DNA of 64,000 nucleotides from Prevotella fusca JCM 17724 (GCF_001262015.1 NZ_CP012075.1:248001-312000), one strand, 5' to 3'. Positions 26,701-36,081 are shown, numbered from the stretch's first letter. Notes: generated by a model not told the origin, from the sequence alone. Translations and numbers: made by a program.

Positions 26701-28071
26701 TTATACGTCTTGTTTATTAATAGCCTGCTGCTTCAGTCGGCGCATGTAGACAGTCATGATGATTGCAGCAACCAGTGATGCCGTTAAATCGCTTGATGGT
26801 AATGAAGCCCATACACCATCCACTTGGAAAAAATGCGGCAGTATGGCAAGCAGCGGAAGGAGGAATAACAGCTGGCGGGAGAGGGAAAGGAAGATACTTA
26901 TCTTTACCTTGCCGATACACTGGAAGAAGTTGGTTATCACCATCTGATACCCTATGAGAGGATACATCATCATGTTTATCTGGATTGCCTTGATGGCTTG
27001 ACGAATCAGTTCGGAATCTGTCGTGAACATACGTGCACAATAATAAGGGGCTATATGGGCTATCAGCCAGCCTGTAACCATGATTCCTGTTGCTGTAAGG
27101 ATGGTAAGTTTCAGCACACGCATAAGCCGGTCGGTCTGCTGCGAGCCATAGTTATAACCAGCTATTGGTTGCATACCTTGGTCCAGTCCAATGACAAACA
27201 TCACGAAAATCATAGCTATGCTGTTGGCTATGCCATATGCGCCGACAGCCATGTCTCCGCCATATTTTACCAGCTGATTATTCATGAAAATAACCACAAT
27301 GCAGGCACAGACATTCATCAAGAAAGGTGAAATTCCAATGGAAATAATATTCTCCACCAGATGTTTTTTAAGTCGATAGATACCATATTTAAGATGAAGC
27401 AGCTCATTATGATTGGCAAACTGTTTCATCTGCCAGCAAAGTGCCAATGCCTGTGAAATGACAGTGGCAAAAGCTGCGTCACGGATTCCCCAATGCCATA
27501 ATCTTATGAATACGAAATCGAGAAAGATATTCATCACGACAGTAAAGATAGTTGCCATCATTGCCTGACGTGGTTTGGAAGCGGCACGAAGTACGGCATT
27601 CATCCCAAAATACATGTGGGATATGACGTTGCCTGCCAAGATAACCTCCATAAAGCTGCGTGCATAGGGGAGTGTTGCGTCACTCGCACCAAAGAAACGT
27701 AAGATAGGATTAAGAAAGATAAGGCAGATTATCCCGAAGACACTTCCTATAATCAGGTTTAATGTTACAGTGTTGCCAAGGATGTTTTCTGCCGTCTCAT
27801 AGTCGCGCTGGCCTAATTTCGCGCTGATAGCTGTTGAGGCACCTACTCCTACAGTAGCACCAAAGGCTGCGCCAAGATTGATAAAAGGAAAAGTAATAGC
27901 CAGACCGGATATAGCCATCGGACCAACAACCTGACCAATGAATACCCGGTCTATGATGTTATAGAGCGATGCTGCCGTCATGGCTATAATAGCCGGTAAC
28001 GCATATTGTGCCAGCAACTTGCCTACAGGCTTTGTTCCTAATTCTAAGGTCGCTTTCTTATTATCCATCAA
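26701..28071 (-). CDS. MATE-family efflux transporter
   Basis: The 456-residue inner-membrane protein has twelve predicted helices in two homologous halves, as in MATE multidrug/Na+ antiporters. It starts with KPVGKLLAQYALPAIIAMTAASLYNIIDRVFIGQ, the usual N-terminal pattern, and has the second-half DQGMQPIAGYNYGSQ motif. Substrate is unknown. It is first of a three-gene run with the kinase-like protein and phosphoesterase. Confidence 0.92.
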   Translation of the reverse strand: MMDNKKATLELGTKPVGKLLAQYALPAIIAMTAASLYNIIDRVFIGQVVGPMAISGLAITFPFINLGAAFGATVGVGASTAISAKLGQRDYETAENILGNTVTLNLIIGSVFGIICLIFLNPILRFFGASDATLPYARSFMEVILAGNVISHMYFGMNAVLRAASKPRQAMMATIFTVVMNIFLDFVFIRLWHWGIRDAAFATVISQALALCWQMKQFANHNELLHLKYGIYRLKKHLVENIISIGISPFLMNVCACIVVIFMNNQLVKYGGDMAVGAYGIANSIAMIFVMFVIGLDQGMQPIAGYNYGSQQTDRLMRVLKLTILTATGIMVTGWLIAHIAPYYCARMFTTDSELIRQAIKAIQINMMMYPLIGYQMVITNFFQCIGKVKISIFLSLSRQLLFLLPLLAILPHFFQVDGVWASLPSSDLTASLVAAIIMTVYMRRLKQQAINKQDV

Positions 28072-28235
28072 GATTCTATTACTAATCTATTTGCATATGA
28101 GATTCATCTCAACACTATGCTTGCAAAAGTACGAAAAAAAACTGATAAAACCTATTTGCTGATTGATGATTTATAGGTTGATAAACCATATTTTCTGCTA
28201 CTTCTGCTACATAATTTTTGATTTATCTGTATGAA

Positions 28236-28332
28236 AATGCTGAATTCTTCTCATGAAAAAAAAGAATTCTTTTCATGAAGAAAAATATTTTTCTTCACGT
28301 AAATAAATATTTCTTTTCATGAAAAGAATTTG
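28236..28332. repeat. Palindromic repeat family C cluster
   Basis: Alternating units TTCTTTTCATGAA, GAAAAATATTTTTC and AAATAAATATTT, each self-complementary, form nested palindromes. Similar units occur at 40632-40672 and 46998-47028; the last was the target of an IS1380-family insertion. Confidence 0.65.
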
Positions 28333-28488
28333 GAAAGGATGTTTTTCAAATTAATAGATAGGGGATGATTCCGCAGGATGAAACGGGCTGCACATCATAA
28401 ACAAAGCCCGACTGTATGTGGATTTGCTGTGCGTTCCTGCATTACTGGTAATAAATAGCTTGTTGTTCTTTTATGGATAGATATGATT

Positions 28489-28515
28489 AAGGGACACACA
28501 AACAGTGTGTCCCTT
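28489..28515. terminator. Probable terminator downstream of the lipoprotein gene
   Basis: Arms AAGGGACACAC (28489-28499) and GTGTGTCCCTT (28505-28515) pair perfectly around a five-base loop. There is no U-run on the minus-strand side, so efficiency is uncertain. Confidence 0.5.
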
Positions 28516-28632
28516 GATCTTGATACAGCTTTTTACTGGAAAACTGTTGTTGGTTACGGGATACCCCGTATAAGAATTTACCTGTTGTTGCCAAGTAAGG
28601 ATGAAGAATCTTTCACGTTTTCGTCTGGTTCT

Positions 28633-29337
28633 TTATTCTTTTTCCCAGCCATTATGCGAGTATTTGGGATTGACAGAAAACTCCGCTGCACCAATGTCGA
28701 GATCTCCACTGTTCGGAACCCGATATTGTCCCCATGCACATGGCTTGCTCTTTTTCGTCCTGTTACCTTGCCATGTTCCCACATACTGGTTGTTGCAATA
28801 AGAATCGGAATGGTCATCAATATCGTCATATACGATTTTATTGTCATGGGTTTCATACCAATAGAAGAACAGATAACCGGAGAATACACCACTTCCCCTC
28901 TGGTTGGAATCTTCTTCAAACCTGTATTTAGCGATACTGCATCCACGTCGTTTGAACTTTCCCTTCATAGAGTCGTCCACACCATACGTTGGATGGTTGA
29001 ACTCCCTGTTTTCAATCACGTCGATTGTTCCATGGAAATTGCATCGGTTCCCCTTGACAACAGAAACGCCAGTAACATCATACAGGTTGTCATCTTTTTT
29101 CTGTACATTCAGGATGTCTATCTTGAGTTTCTGATAGTTTGAACCTATAAATCCAATATAAGGCACTCTTTTGTCAGATAGAATGTTTGAGAAATCTGTT
29201 TCAATCCCCGTGTTCTTGTTGTCTTCCACCATGGATAGAATCCATGTTGGAACATCATAAGCTACCTTTTTCTTCTGGCATCCTAAGAAAGGAATGGCAA
29301 ACAGGAGAAGTATGAAAGGGTTTAATGTTCTCCTCAT
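28633..29337 (-). CDS. Lipoprotein of unknown function
   Basis: The 234-residue product has a lipoprotein signal with lipobox FLGC (Cys about residue 20). The mature part is polar, with several cysteines (GNRCNFHG, KRRGCSIAK, DSYCNNQYVGTWQG, KPCAWGQYRVPN) that could form disulfides, and a GTWQGNRT...CAWGQYRVPNSGDLDIGAAEFSVNP-like segment near the end. I do not recognise a family. It begins 37 bases after the DASS transporter and is probably co-transcribed with it. The opposite-strand 219-codon frame has no signal or family features. Confidence 0.7.
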   Translation of the reverse strand: MRRTLNPFILLLFAIPFLGCQKKKVAYDVPTWILSMVEDNKNTGIETDFSNILSDKRVPYIGFIGSNYQKLKIDILNVQKKDDNLYDVTGVSVVKGNRCNFHGTIDVIENREFNHPTYGVDDSMKGKFKRRGCSIAKYRFEEDSNQRGSGVFSGYLFFYWYETHDNKIVYDDIDDHSDSYCNNQYVGTWQGNRTKKSKPCAWGQYRVPNSGDLDIGAAEFSVNPKYSHNGWEKE

Positions 29338-29374
29338 AATCTTCAGATATAAAATGCCTTATATTGTTCTGTCA

Positions 29375-30841
29375 TTATCCTATGAAGTTGGCCTGTCCTA
29401 TGAAGTAAAGCAGGATATAACCCAGTATGATTGAGACGATACCGCTGGTCAGTCCCACCTTGAGCATGTCATTGTGCTTGACGAGTCCTGTTGAATAGGC
29501 GATGGCGTTCGGCGGGGTAGAGATAGGCAGACACATAGCCGTAGAAGCAGCAATGGCAATACCGATGAGAATAGTGCTTGTGCCTCCGATTCCATCCAGC
29601 TTGTTGCCCATGCCACGGCATACTACGGCAAGGATAGGAACTAACAGGGCTGCAGTTGCTGTGTTAGAAATGAAGTTTGACAGGAAGTAACAGATCAGTC
29701 CGGATATGATAAGGATGATGATAGGACTCCAGTTGCCGAATGGAATACTCTCGATAGCTGCATCAGCCAATCCGGAACCGTTCATGCCCAGACCGATTGC
29801 AAAACCTCCGGCAACCATCCAGATAACGCTCCAGTTGATTTCCTGCATATCCTTTGCAGTTATTACACCTGTAACGGCGAAGATACCCATCGGAATCATA
29901 GAGACGGTGTTGGTGTCAATGCCGGTAATATCTTTTGGGATAATCCATAAGAGAATCGTGATGATGAAAGTAATGATGACCACCCACATGCGCCATCCAC
30001 GATGCACTTCACCGTCAATCTTCAGCTGAATAGTCTTCTGCGTAAATGGGAAGAAATATAGGATAATTCTCCATGAAACAATTAGAAGGATGATTACAAG
30101 CGGAGCCATGAATGCCATCCAGTGCATGAAATCAATGTTCATGTTCAGTCCTTGTGGGTCATTGAGATATTTGAGTGCGATAAGGTTTGGTGGAGTACCG
30201 ATTGGCGTTCCCATACCTCCAAGGTTTGCTGCAACAGGGATTGACATCGTCAGGGCAATACGACCTTTTCCGTTGGCAGGGAGAGCAGCAAAGACTGGTG
30301 CGAGGAAGGTAAGCATGAGGGCTGCTGTAGCAGTGTTTGAAATGAACATCGAGAAGATTCCTGTTATGAACAGAAAGCCCAGAAGAACATTCTCACTCTT
30401 GTTTCCAAATGGCTTGATAAGGTTACGTGCCAGCAATGTGTCGAGTCCCGATTTGGAAGCTGCAATCGCCAGGATGAATCCAGCAAGGAACAGCATGATG
30501 ATCGGATCCGCAAAGGATGCCATGATTTCCTTTGAATCAAGGAGTTCTCCTATCCCGTCGCTCTTGAAGATGCCAAACGCATTCTTTGACACTGTGACGC
30601 ACATGATGGTCATGATAGCCAGGGATGTAGCCCATGCCGGGATACATTCTGTCAGCCATGAAAGGGTTGCAAACACAAAGATTGCAATGATGCGTTGTTG
30701 TACTACGGTTAACCCATCAATGCCAAAGCAGCTTGTGGGCAGGTTCCAGATAATTGTTGTCACCACGAGAATGCCTAAGATTTCCCAGACTTTCTTCATT
30801 TCAACGTGGCTGCTAAGTGCATTAGACTTTTCTTCTGCCAT
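29375..30841 (-). CDS. DASS (SLC13) family Na+/dicarboxylate or citrate symporter
   Basis: The 488-residue inner-membrane transporter shows the two inverted repeats of the divalent anion:Na+ symporters, each with the SNTAT signature: FISNTATAALMLTF in the first half and FISNTATAALLVPI in the second, where Na+ and dicarboxylate bind. GMGTPIGTPPN and STPPNAIAYSTG are the matching loop motifs. Succinate, fumarate or citrate are plausible substrates, fitting a succinate-producing anaerobe. A lipoprotein gene follows after 37 bases. Confidence 0.92.
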   Translation of the reverse strand: MAEEKSNALSSHVEMKKVWEILGILVVTTIIWNLPTSCFGIDGLTVVQQRIIAIFVFATLSWLTECIPAWATSLAIMTIMCVTVSKNAFGIFKSDGIGELLDSKEIMASFADPIIMLFLAGFILAIAASKSGLDTLLARNLIKPFGNKSENVLLGFLFITGIFSMFISNTATAALMLTFLAPVFAALPANGKGRIALTMSIPVAANLGGMGTPIGTPPNLIALKYLNDPQGLNMNIDFMHWMAFMAPLVIILLIVSWRIILYFFPFTQKTIQLKIDGEVHRGWRMWVVIITFIITILLWIIPKDITGIDTNTVSMIPMGIFAVTGVITAKDMQEINWSVIWMVAGGFAIGLGMNGSGLADAAIESIPFGNWSPIIILIISGLICYFLSNFISNTATAALLVPILAVVCRGMGNKLDGIGGTSTILIGIAIAASTAMCLPISTPPNAIAYSTGLVKHNDMLKVGLTSGIVSIILGYILLYFIGQANFIG

Positions 30842-30941
30842 GGTGTTAGTTGTTTAGTTTAATAATTTAGATTGTTTGGTAAATTAGGTGGCTAAAGTAT
30901 AAAAAATATTCTTAACAAGCAAAAGAATGTATCTTTTTTTG

Positions 30942-30949
30942 TATTTTTG
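30942..30949 (+). promoter_or_regulatory. -7 box of the importer operon
   Basis: TATTTTTG fits the TAnnTTTG consensus and overlaps the most upstream possible start (TTG, 30947), which is therefore excluded. The ATG at 30968 has a leader of about 12 bases. Confidence 0.45.
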
Positions 30950-30967
30950 CATATTAAATTCTTGTTT

Positions 30968-32089
30968 ATGCGTCAGTTATCGGTATTTACTCTTTGCCTT
31001 TTATTGTTTCTTTCCTGTAGTAACCCTCGAAAGAAGATGGTCCGTGAAGGGGAAAAGGGAACAAAAAAAGAATTAAAATACGCCCGGAATATCACTATTG
31101 AACGTACAAAGAGTTATGTGGTAGTACGTTTGTTGAACCCTTGGAAGAAGGGTGCTGTTCTGCATACTTATTATCTTGTTGGCTGTGGCTCGCAGGTGGA
31201 TGTGCCTGAAGATGGTACAAAGGTTGCAATCCCACTTCAGAAAAGTGTTGTCTTTACGACGTCTCATGCCAACCTCATTGAAATGCTGCATGCACAGAAG
31301 GCTATTGCCGGAGTAGCAGACTTGAAGTACATGATTATCCCAGACGTTCAGAAACGTGCACGGATGAAAGGTGGAATAGTGGATTGTGGCTATGCAATGA
31401 AGCCTGACATTGAGCGGATTATTGACTTGTGTGCTGATGCTGTCCTGCTTTCTCCCTTTGAGAACAGTGGTGGTTATGGACGTCTGGAGCAGATAGGAGT
31501 CCCAATTATAGAATGTGCTGACTATATGGAACGTTCTGCCTTGGGACGTGCAGAATGGATGAAGTTCTACGGTTTGCTCTTCGGAAAGGAACACGAAGCC
31601 GATTCGTTGTTTGCTGTCGTGGAAGAGAACTATAAGTCTTTGAGTAAGAAAGCAAGACAGAGTAAGGTGACACGTAGTGTACTGCCTGACAGGAAAGTAG
31701 GTGCGGTATGGTATCTGCCAGGTGGTGAGAGCAGTGTCGGTCTGTTATATAAGGATGCGCACGGCTCCTATGCCTATGCAGCAGACAAGCATAGCGGAAG
31801 TCTTTCAATGCCTTTCGAAACTGTTTTGGACAAGTTCGGACAGAGTGATTTCTGGGTTTTATGTTATAATGGAGACTTTAATTGTAGTCTGTTGTTAGCT
31901 GAATATCAAGGTTATGCAAAGTTGAAGCCTTGTCAGACAAAGGAAATCTATGGCTGTAAGGTAGACAGCAAACCCTACTTTGAGGAGGTGAGCTGGCGAC
32001 CAGACTGGCTGCTGGCTGACTTGATTCAACTCTTTCATCCTGACTTGCATATTGCTCCCATGCGTTATTACCAGAAACTGACAGATTAA
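30968..32089 (+). CDS. Periplasmic-binding lipoprotein of an iron/cobalamin-type ABC importer
   Basis: The 373-residue lipoprotein (lipobox FLSC) belongs to the BtuF/FecB-type class III binding proteins. It has VVFTTSHANLIEMLHAQKAIAGVADLKYM in the first lobe, the helical linker, and a second lobe ending PDWLLADLIQLFHPDL, the usual C-terminal helix. The ligand could be cobalamin, a siderophore or haem. It is followed after 12 bases by a FecCD permease. The start at 30968 is chosen because the upstream alternative lies within the promoter. Confidence 0.85.
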   Translation: MRQLSVFTLCLLLFLSCSNPRKKMVREGEKGTKKELKYARNITIERTKSYVVVRLLNPWKKGAVLHTYYLVGCGSQVDVPEDGTKVAIPLQKSVVFTTSHANLIEMLHAQKAIAGVADLKYMIIPDVQKRARMKGGIVDCGYAMKPDIERIIDLCADAVLLSPFENSGGYGRLEQIGVPIIECADYMERSALGRAEWMKFYGLLFGKEHEADSLFAVVEENYKSLSKKARQSKVTRSVLPDRKVGAVWYLPGGESSVGLLYKDAHGSYAYAADKHSGSLSMPFETVLDKFGQSDFWVLCYNGDFNCSLLLAEYQGYAKLKPCQTKEIYGCKVDSKPYFEEVSWRPDWLLADLIQLFHPDLHIAPMRYYQKLTD

Positions 32090-32101
32090 AAGATAGAGAA
32101 G

Positions 32102-33106
32102 ATGAGACAGAATATCTTTATATTTCTGGCGATGGGTATCGTACTGTTGTTCGGGCTGAACCTTCTGACGGGTTCTGTTCAGATACCGTTTGCTGATGTT
32201 GTGGATATTCTCTTTAATCGTTTTGACGGAAAGGAAAGCTGGCGGTATATTGTTTTGGAGAACCGACTCCCACAAACCTTAACCTCCATGCTCTGTGGTG
32301 CTTCACTGGCAGTTTGCGGTTTAATGCTACAGACGGCGTTCCGTAATCCCTTGGCAGGGCCAGATGTGTTTGGTATCAGTTCAGGGGCAGGATTAGGCGT
32401 AGCATTAGTGATGTTGCTGTTAGGTGGTAGCGTGTCTATATCAACGTTCACGGTGTCAGGCTTCTTTGCTATTCTTACGGCTGCTTTTATCGGTGCAATC
32501 GGGGTGACAGCACTTATCCTGTTTCTCTCAACTCTGGTGCGTAACAGCATTTTGTTGCTGATAGTCGGTATAATGGTCGGCTACGTTTCTTCATCCGTCG
32601 TTTCCCTTTTGAATTTCTTTGCAACCGAAGACGGCGTGAAGAGTTATATGGTTTGGGGGATGGGGAACTTTGGAGGAGTTCCGATGAACCACATGCCACT
32701 CTTTGCATCGCTCTGTCTGGCAGGTGTTGTTGCGTCTTTCTTCTTGGTAAAACCACTGAACATTCTGCTTTTAGGACCGCAATATGCAGAGAGCTTAGGC
32801 ATTAGTACCCGTCAGATGCGCAATATACTATTAGTGGTAGTAGGACTTTTGACGGCTGTTACAACAGCTTTCTGTGGTCCTGTGTCATTTATAGGATTAG
32901 CTATTCCCCATGTATCCCGCTTGCTGTTCCGCACAGAGAATCATCAGACACTTCTTCCCGGAACCGTGCTTAGTGGGGCTTTGATAGCTTTGTTGTGCAA
33001 CTTTATCTGCTATCTTCCCGGTGAGTCAGGTATTATCCCACTTAATGCAGTCACACCACTTATTGGTGCACCTGTTATAATATATGTGATACTTAAGCGT
33101 CGATAA
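32102..33106 (+). CDS. FecCD/BtuC-type ABC importer permease
   Basis: The 334-residue membrane protein has about ten helices and typical FecCD features: LRLPR-like ENRLPQTLTSMLCGASLAVCGLMLQTAFRNPLAGPDVFGISSGAG near the start, an ATPase-coupling GVSTR-like LGISTRQMRN loop and FCGPVSFIGLAIPHVSRLLF near the end. It forms the channel for the preceding binding protein. No ATPase gene follows; the next gene is a serpin on the other strand. Confidence 0.92.
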   Translation: MRQNIFIFLAMGIVLLFGLNLLTGSVQIPFADVVDILFNRFDGKESWRYIVLENRLPQTLTSMLCGASLAVCGLMLQTAFRNPLAGPDVFGISSGAGLGVALVMLLLGGSVSISTFTVSGFFAILTAAFIGAIGVTALILFLSTLVRNSILLLIVGIMVGYVSSSVVSLLNFFATEDGVKSYMVWGMGNFGGVPMNHMPLFASLCLAGVVASFFLVKPLNILLLGPQYAESLGISTRQMRNILLVVVGLLTAVTTAFCGPVSFIGLAIPHVSRLLFRTENHQTLLPGTVLSGALIALLCNFICYLPGESGIIPLNAVTPLIGAPVIIYVILKRR

Positions 33107-33145
33107 TTAATCAAGTTCCGAGTGTATTATTAAGGAGTAATAATT

Positions 33146-33201
33146 AAGCCAATAACCTTCATGTTGTCTATAACAAGAAACGATGTTGAAGGCTATTGGC
33201 T
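33146..33201 (+). terminator. Terminator of the importer operon
   Basis: AAGCCAATA-ACCTTCA (from 33146) pairs with TGAAGG-CTATTGGCTT (to about 33201) across a loop of about 20 bases, some 40 bases past the permease stop. Confidence 0.7.
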
Positions 33202-33320
33202 TAATATTTTCTGCTCTCTGGAGCTTTTGTTTCTTCTTAAGGACTACTTTTCCCCTGTTAGCCTTTTCTGTATGGGATATTGTTTGTATGAAGAAAGTCT
33301 GCTATATGTAAAGTATAGCT

Positions 33321-34595
33321 TTAGTAACCCATATATTGCCCCATGAAACAGATGTTGTTGTACTTGTCAAGAATGTAATAAAGGAAAGGATGGTCAGCCT
33401 TGAAGGTGAACTTTGTAGGGTGAACAGCTGCCGATAATGTCTCTATTTGTGTAACTTGAACAGCTTTTGCACTGACTCCATTCTCGTTAACAGTCAGGCT
33501 TATCTGCTGGAATACATCATCAATAACCAGTGGTTGAGAACTCATTTTGCTGATATCAGCCTCAGAAGAGAAAAGATTACCTAAGCCCATTTCGCTATAC
33601 AGTTGCTTCATAGGAATATTCAATGAAGTGGTAAAGCGTGGGAAAAGGATGTCTACACAATCATATACTTTGGTGCTTTGAGATATCTTTTGCAGGTCTT
33701 TGACCGTTAATTTGCTGATGATAGCTTGCAAGTTGTTTTTCTTCAGAGGAAGGATGGCATACATTTGAAAGCCATTTTCTAACGGCATACGTAGTACTTG
33801 ATAATCCTTTCCCGTATATCCTTGATATACTTGCTTAGAATCATAGTTCTGCATCATTTCAACTTGTTTTGTTTTGCCATCCGATGTATAGAATGTCATA
33901 GGTTTTGTTTCCTCCTTTTCAAAAGGTAAAGCCCATGCAGCTTTGAGCGTTACAGCATTAATAAGCTGTGCCGCTTGAAGGCCAGTAAATTTAATTGGCA
34001 AGGTCTGAATCTGCCCTTTGGTTATCGTTTTACAGAGTCTATTAGCTTTTTCTTTGCCTTTCGAAGTGTTGGCAGATTCGATTATATTGGTAAAATAATA
34101 GTGTTCTAACGCTTCTTGGAAGTCGGGTAGGACCTTAGTTTGCTCGTGAAGTGTCAGGAAATTCGCAGTAATCATATATCCCTGAGATTCATTTTGTTCG
34201 ATGGTATTTTCCTTTCTCTGACCAATAAGCATCTTTCTATCAAGTGAATTAATACTCTGAAGGTCTTTTACCGAGTAGCCAAGAGCTTTTGAAATGACTT
34301 CCTGTGTCTTTCCATCTGCACCATTATTAAGCATGTTCAGCGAATAAATCACTGCCATAGGTGAGAAAGCCATACTCTCCTTGTTCTTTTTGCTGGATAA
34401 CAGTTGGAAGAACTTCAGGCTGAAGGTGTTAGAACTTGATACTAATCTTGTTTCTTCTTCTGTTAGCTGATAGTCAGGTTCAGCCTCTTTAGCAGCCATT
34501 TCAAGAGTTTGAGGAGTTTTGTTAGGTTGTTTGTTAGATTGGATACAACTTGCCAATAAAAGTAAAATTGGAAAGTATAGAAGTTTTTTAGCCAT
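33321..34595 (-). CDS. Serpin (family I4 serine/cysteine protease inhibitor), lipoprotein
   Basis: The 424-residue product starts MAKKLLYFPILLLLASC, a lipoprotein signal with lipobox LASC; an in-frame extension to 34685 would pass the -7 box at 34631-34638 and is rejected. The rest is a complete serpin fold: NTFSLKFFQLLSS and KESMAFSPMAVIYSLNML near the N terminus, NFLTLHEQTKVLPDF, LINAVTLKAAWALPF in the shutter and the breach region. The hinge is VNENGVSAKAVQVTQIET and the C-terminal strand is HPFLYYILDKYNNICFMG. The hinge has Glu and small residues as in inhibitory serpins. A surface serpin could block host or competitor proteases. Confidence 0.9.
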   Translation of the reverse strand: MAKKLLYFPILLLLASCIQSNKQPNKTPQTLEMAAKEAEPDYQLTEEETRLVSSSNTFSLKFFQLLSSKKNKESMAFSPMAVIYSLNMLNNGADGKTQEVISKALGYSVKDLQSINSLDRKMLIGQRKENTIEQNESQGYMITANFLTLHEQTKVLPDFQEALEHYYFTNIIESANTSKGKEKANRLCKTITKGQIQTLPIKFTGLQAAQLINAVTLKAAWALPFEKEETKPMTFYTSDGKTKQVEMMQNYDSKQVYQGYTGKDYQVLRMPLENGFQMYAILPLKKNNLQAIISKLTVKDLQKISQSTKVYDCVDILFPRFTTSLNIPMKQLYSEMGLGNLFSSEADISKMSSQPLVIDDVFQQISLTVNENGVSAKAVQVTQIETLSAAVHPTKFTFKADHPFLYYILDKYNNICFMGQYMGY

Positions 34596-34630
34596 AGTGA
34601 ATTGGTTTGATTTAAAATAAAAAGTGTCAT

Positions 34631-34638
34631 CAAAGGTA
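34631..34638 (-). promoter_or_regulatory. -7 box of the serpin gene
   Basis: TACCTTTG on the minus strand lies 36 bases upstream of the chosen start. No clear -33 element is present. Confidence 0.4.
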
Positions 34639-34733
34639 CAAAAAGAATTGCTTTGAAATGTATAAATGATTTCTTTTTCTATCAAAAAGACATTTTTTCT
34701 CCTTTTTTAACCACAATAATGCACATTTTTTTA

Positions 34734-34741
34734 TACTTTTG
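34734..34741 (+). promoter_or_regulatory. -7 box of uraA
   Basis: TACTTTTG fits the consensus and gives a leader of about 50 bases. The -33 element is unclear. Confidence 0.4.
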
Positions 34742-34798
34742 TAGATTGAATTCATATTAAGACATCTCTGATAATTACTAATAAAAATCATTCATTAC

Positions 34799-36016
34799 AT
34801 GGGTAATTTAGAACTATCGCCGGTGCGGAAGACCATAGTGGGAGTGCAATTCCTCTTTGTAGCTTTCGGTGCCACTGTTCTCGTCCCTTTGCTCGTGGGA
34901 CTTGACCCGGCAACAGCGTTATTCACAGCAGGTTTAGGAACATTTATCTTTCATTTGGTTACGAAAGGTAAGGTTCCTATTTTTTTAGGCTCTTCCTTTG
35001 CCTTCATTGCTCCGATTAAGTTTGCTTCTGACCATTGGGGTATGCCTGGAACATTGGCTGGAATAGCTGGTGTGGCACTTGTTTATTTTGTGATGTCAGC
35101 ATTGATTAAATGGCAGGGCAAGAAGCTGTTGGATAAGCTCTTCCCACCAGTTGTTATCGGTCCAGTCATCATTCTGATAGGTCTTTCTTTATCAAAGGCG
35201 GCAGTTGATATGGCTAAAACAAACTGGACTATTGCGTTTATTTCATTGGGTGTGGCAGTGACTGTTCTCTCAATGGGACGTGGTTTGATGAAGTTGGTGC
35301 CTGTTATTTGTGGAATTGCGGCAGGATACATTGCCGCAGTTTGTATGCATGAGGTTAACTTCGGGCCGGTAGATGCTGCACCTTGGTTTGCTTTACCGCC
35401 AGCATTAGCAAATTTTCATTTGCCACAGTTTGATTGGGAGCCTTTCCTTTATATGATTCCTGTGGCGATAGCTCCTGTGATTGAGCACGTGGGTGATGTC
35501 TATGTGGTAAGTGCTGTTGCGGATAAGGACTTTACGAAGTCTCCTGGTTTGCATCGTACAATGTTGGGTGATGGCTTGGCTTGTCTGGCAGCTTGTTTGT
35601 TTGGTGGTCCTCCAGTGACGACTTACAGTGAGGTGACGGGTGCAATGAGTATTACAAAGGTAACTCATCCTCAGGTAATCCGTATTGCTGCAGCAACAGC
35701 AATCGTCTTCTCGGTAATAGGTAAGTTGAGTGCTCTCTTGCAGAGTATTCCTGCAGCAGTCTTAGGAGGTATCATGTTGCTGCTCTTTGGTACAATTGCA
35801 TCTGTAGGTATTCAGAACCTTATTCAGCACAAGGTAGACTTCAACCGCACACGTAATATCATTATTATATCTGTTACGCTGACGATGGGTATTGGTGGTG
35901 CTGTTCTGCAGTGGGGGAGTTTCTCTATGGGAGGTATTGGGCTTTCTGCTATGGTGGGTGTTATCTTGAACCTGATATTGCCACCGGCAAAGGAGAAAAA
36001 GAAAGCTGAAAAATAA
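34799..36016 (+). CDS. uraA: Uracil/xanthine permease (NCS2 family)
   Basis: The 405-residue inner-membrane symporter takes up uracil or a related base with protons. NCS2 landmarks are QFLFVAFGATVLVPLLVGLDPATALFTAGLGTFIFHL at the N terminus, FLGSSFAFIAPI, the signature PVAIAPVIEHVGDVYVVSA with the substrate-binding Glu, and GGPPVTTYSEVTGAMSITKV carrying the second Glu. These residues point to uracil specificity as in UraA. It is monocistronic with a strong terminator. Confidence 0.92.
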   Translation: MGNLELSPVRKTIVGVQFLFVAFGATVLVPLLVGLDPATALFTAGLGTFIFHLVTKGKVPIFLGSSFAFIAPIKFASDHWGMPGTLAGIAGVALVYFVMSALIKWQGKKLLDKLFPPVVIGPVIILIGLSLSKAAVDMAKTNWTIAFISLGVAVTVLSMGRGLMKLVPVICGIAAGYIAAVCMHEVNFGPVDAAPWFALPPALANFHLPQFDWEPFLYMIPVAIAPVIEHVGDVYVVSAVADKDFTKSPGLHRTMLGDGLACLAACLFGGPPVTTYSEVTGAMSITKVTHPQVIRIAAATAIVFSVIGKLSALLQSIPAAVLGGIMLLLFGTIASVGIQNLIQHKVDFNRTRNIIIISVTLTMGIGGAVLQWGSFSMGGIGLSAMVGVILNLILPPAKEKKKAEK

Positions 36017-36028
36017 AGATATATAGTT

Positions 36029-36067
36029 GGGCTAATTAGTATGACAAGGCTAATTAGCCCATTTTTT
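36029..36067 (+). terminator. Intrinsic terminator of uraA
   Basis: GGGCTAATTAG (36029-36039) and CTAATTAGCCC (36050-36060) pair perfectly and are followed by ATTTTTTG. Confidence 0.9.
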
Positions 36068-36081
36068 GTAACAGCGAATCG

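Larger units (their letters stand above)
28072..28632. other. Intergenic region with palindromic repeat C and hairpin
   Basis: The 561-base gap holds a cluster of palindromic TTCATGAA-centred repeats (28236-28332) and a perfect 11-bp hairpin at 28489-28515. No gene is visible. A plus-strand frame starting at 28483 runs antisense through the lipoprotein gene and is rejected. Confidence 0.65.

Noticed and set aside
28483..29142. 219-codon plus-strand frame
   Set aside because: It is antisense to the lipoprotein gene at 28633-29337, which has a proper lipobox and sits 37 bases behind the DASS gene; the plus frame has no recognisable feature.
30090..30857. 255-codon plus-strand frame
   Set aside because: Shadow of the DASS transporter gene; composition simply mirrors membrane-protein codons.
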